From assembly GCA_022709445.1 (NCBI GenBank), contig JAKLIU010000108.1:1-6948 (forward strand): a stretch of 6,948 nucleotides of DNA. Direction: 5' to 3'. The notes under the pieces were generated by a model. It made no database searches and was not told the origin of the DNA. It saw only the letters and a list, made by a program, of their open reading frames with translations. How positions within the stretch are numbered: position 1 is the stretch's first letter; each line of letters opens with the position of its first letter. Below, piece by piece: positions 5,579 to 6,948 of the stretch. A program made the position numbers and the translations under genes. The stretch comes from Spirochaetota bacterium. Its GTDB lineage: Bacteria; Spirochaetota; Spirochaetia; Treponematales; UBA12059.

Positions 5579-6558
5579 TGAAAAAGCTGGTGACGGTACT
5601 GGTCATCGTGGCCGTGCTCGTGGTCGTGTTTTTCCTGACCGGGCCGTTTTTCGTGCTCACCGAGGGCGACCAGGCCCTCGTCCTCCGCTTCGGGAACGTG
5701 ACCCGGGTGGAGACGGAGGCGGGGCTCAAGTTCAAGACCCCCTTCCTGGACAACGTGGTGGTCTATTCCAAGAAGGTGATGGTATGGGACGGTGAGCCGC
5801 AGAGCATCCCCACCAAGGAAAACCAGTTCATCTGGGTGGACGCGACCGCGCGCTGGCGCATCGTCGACGCGAAGATGTTCTATTCGGCGCTCACCACCAT
5901 GGAGCGCGCCTACGCCCGCCTCAGCGACGTCATAGACAGCGCGGTGCGGACCGTGATCTCCGCCAACTACCTGCGCGAGGCGGTGCGCAATTCCGACCTC
6001 ATCATGGACTCGACCTCGAGGGAAACCTTCGAGACGGGCGACGCTGAGGGTTCCGACACGCTCAGGCAGCTCACCCAGACCGACGTCACCTACGAGAGCA
6101 TTTCCAAGGGGCGGCACATGCTGTCTCAGGAGATGCTGGCCATGACCCGCGCCTATGCCACCGATTTCGGGATCGAGATCATCGACGTGATCCCCCGCCA
6201 GATCCGCTACAGCAGCGACCTCACCGAGAGCGTCTACAACCGCATGATCAAGGAGCGCAACCAGATCGCGCAGGCGTTCCGTTCCTACGGCGAGGGCAAG
6301 AAGGCCGAATGGCTCGGCAAGCTGGAGAACGAGCAGCGTTCCATCCTGTCCAAGGCCTACGAGGAAGCCGAGACCATCAAGGGAACGGCCGACGCCCAGG
6401 CTTCGCGCATCTACGCGGCAGCCTACGGCCGCGACCGGGAATTCTACGACTTCTGGAGGGCCATCGAGTCCTACCGACAGACCATACCGGGCTTCACCAA
6501 GACCCTGTCCACGGACATGGACTATTTCAACTACCTCTACGGGCCCAGGGGACGCTAG
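5575..6558 (+). CDS. hflC: HflC, SPFH/band 7 membrane protein of the HflKC complex
   Basis: 327 residues, close to the usual HflC length. It is the partner of HflK in the FtsH-associated membrane complex, with most of the protein on the extracytoplasmic side in studied bacteria. MMKKL precedes one membrane helix (about 5-25), then the SPFH domain: FFVLTEGDQALVLRFGNV (25-42), AGLKFKTPFLDNVVVYSKK (49-67), and WVDATARWRIVDAKMFY (87-103). The HflC signature follows: YNRMIKERNQIAQAFRSYGE (221-240), KGTADAQASRIYAAAYGRD (269-287), REFYDFWRAIESYRQT (288-303) and LSTDMDYFNYLYG (311-323). The start is ATG at 5575 or one codon later at 5578; the second is better placed from the GGGAGG site. Stop TAG at 6556-6558 is 7 nt before the next gene. 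The protein is intact and probably cotranscribed with hflK and the thioesterase. Confidence 0.94.
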   Translation: MMKKLVTVLVIVAVLVVVFFLTGPFFVLTEGDQALVLRFGNVTRVETEAGLKFKTPFLDNVVVYSKKVMVWDGEPQSIPTKENQFIWVDATARWRIVDAKMFYSALTTMERAYARLSDVIDSAVRTVISANYLREAVRNSDLIMDSTSRETFETGDAEGSDTLRQLTQTDVTYESISKGRHMLSQEMLAMTRAYATDFGIEIIDVIPRQIRYSSDLTESVYNRMIKERNQIAQAFRSYGEGKKAEWLGKLENEQRSILSKAYEEAETIKGTADAQASRIYAAAYGRDREFYDFWRAIESYRQTIPGFTKTLSTDMDYFNYLYGPRGR

Positions 6559-6565
6559 AGAGGCG

Positions 6566-6948
6566 ATGGAGACGATCAGGAATCCCTTCGCCGGAGGGCC
6601 GGGCTACGACTGCTTTGGCTGCTCGCCGTCCAACCCCGTCGGCCTGGGACTGCGGTTCCGGGATGACGGGGACGGCATCGTGACAGAATGGAAGGCCGGG
6701 GAGCACCACGTCGGCTTCGACGGGGTGCTGCACGGCGGCATCCAGGCCACCCTGCACGACGAGATAGCCAGCTGGTTCGTGTTCGCCAAGCTGGGCACCG
6801 CAGGTTTCACCAGCGAGCTGTCGGTCCGCTACCTGTCCCCGGTCTACGTGGCCAAGGGTGCGGTGCGCCTCCGCTGCACGCTCCTGTCGCAGGATGGCAG
6901 GAAGGCGACCATGCGCTGCCTCCTCCACGACGGCACCGGCAAGCTCTG
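6566..6948 (+). CDS. Hotdog-fold (PaaI/4HBT-like) thioesterase, C-terminally truncated by the window edge
   Basis: An open frame of 127 codons with no stop before the right edge; full-length relatives are commonly about 140-170 residues. The amino end METIRNPFAGG is followed by YDCFGCSPSNPVGLGLRF (about 14-31), a Cys-x-x-Cys plus NPxGL pattern typical of a PaaI-like subgroup, then VLHGGIQATLHDEIASW (about 54-70). The latter is the hotdog active-site helix, with the HGG turn and an acidic residue (D/E at about 64-65) expected to help hydrolyse an acyl-CoA or similar thioester. RYLSPVYVAKGAVRLRC continues the strands of the fold. The substrate cannot be told from sequence. The ATG is 7 nt after the hflC stop with AGAGAGG 2 nt upstream, a rather short spacing, so translation may be coupled to hflC. 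The functional link to HflKC is unknown. Confidence 0.87.
   Translation, partial: METIRNPFAGGPGYDCFGCSPSNPVGLGLRFRDDGDGIVTEWKAGEHHVGFDGVLHGGIQATLHDEIASWFVFAKLGTAGFTSELSVRYLSPVYVAKGAVRLRCTLLSQDGRKATMRCLLHDGTGKL

Noticed and set aside
1..6948. A mobile element, CRISPR array, toxin-antitoxin or defence system
   Set aside because: No transposase, integrase, terminal repeats, spaced direct repeats of CRISPR type or defence-type domains are visible. Every large open frame is accounted for by housekeeping, energy or membrane genes.

Overview
The window is a high-GC bacterial chromosome segment, roughly two-thirds G+C by eye, packed with genes in two divergent blocks. No rRNA, tRNA, CRISPR array, transposase or insertion sequence is visible. 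All proteins read as housekeeping or membrane-energetics types. The gene set (a DUF212 phosphatase-like protein, a large unknown membrane protein, rnfC and rnfD next to an RluA-type pseudouridine synthase, then hflK-hflC) reminds me of the treponeme/spirochaete rnf neighbourhood. The lineage is therefore an inference at moderate-to-low confidence, since taxonomy cannot be fixed from the sequence alone.

Left block (minus strand, reading from about 3400 down to 1): a DUF212/PAP2-like membrane protein; a 509-residue multi-pass membrane protein that I do not recognise; an RnfC-like iron-sulfur subunit; and the first 32 codons of an RnfD-like subunit cut off by the window edge. The genes are separated by 7 nt or overlap by 17 nt and 4 nt, so this is a translationally coupled operon, presumably continuing into the other rnf genes beyond position 1. 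The RnfC keeps both four-cysteine clusters. It has lost the glycine-rich and acidic motifs that form the flavin/NADH site in canonical RnfC, so its electron donor may not be NADH.

Middle (about 3398-3558): a divergent intergenic region with a degenerate 17-nt tandem repeat (at least three units) and a perfect 16-bp inverted repeat. A good sigma70-type promoter lies just to its right, with its -10 box so close to the pseudouridine synthase ATG that the mRNA should be leaderless. A weaker promoter-like pair faces the minus-strand operon.

Right block (plus strand): an S4-domain RluA/RluC-family 23S rRNA pseudouridine synthase, then a short intergenic region with hairpin potential, a promoter-like pair and a strong ribosome binding site. 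The hflK-hflC pair follows (SPFH/band 7 membrane proteins that in other bacteria associate with and modulate the FtsH protease), and then, 7 nt after hflC, a hotdog-fold (PaaI/4HBT-like) thioesterase truncated by the right edge.

The strongest leads are the degenerate RnfC active site, the unknown membrane protein embedded in an rnf operon, and the repeat/dyad element between the divergent operons.
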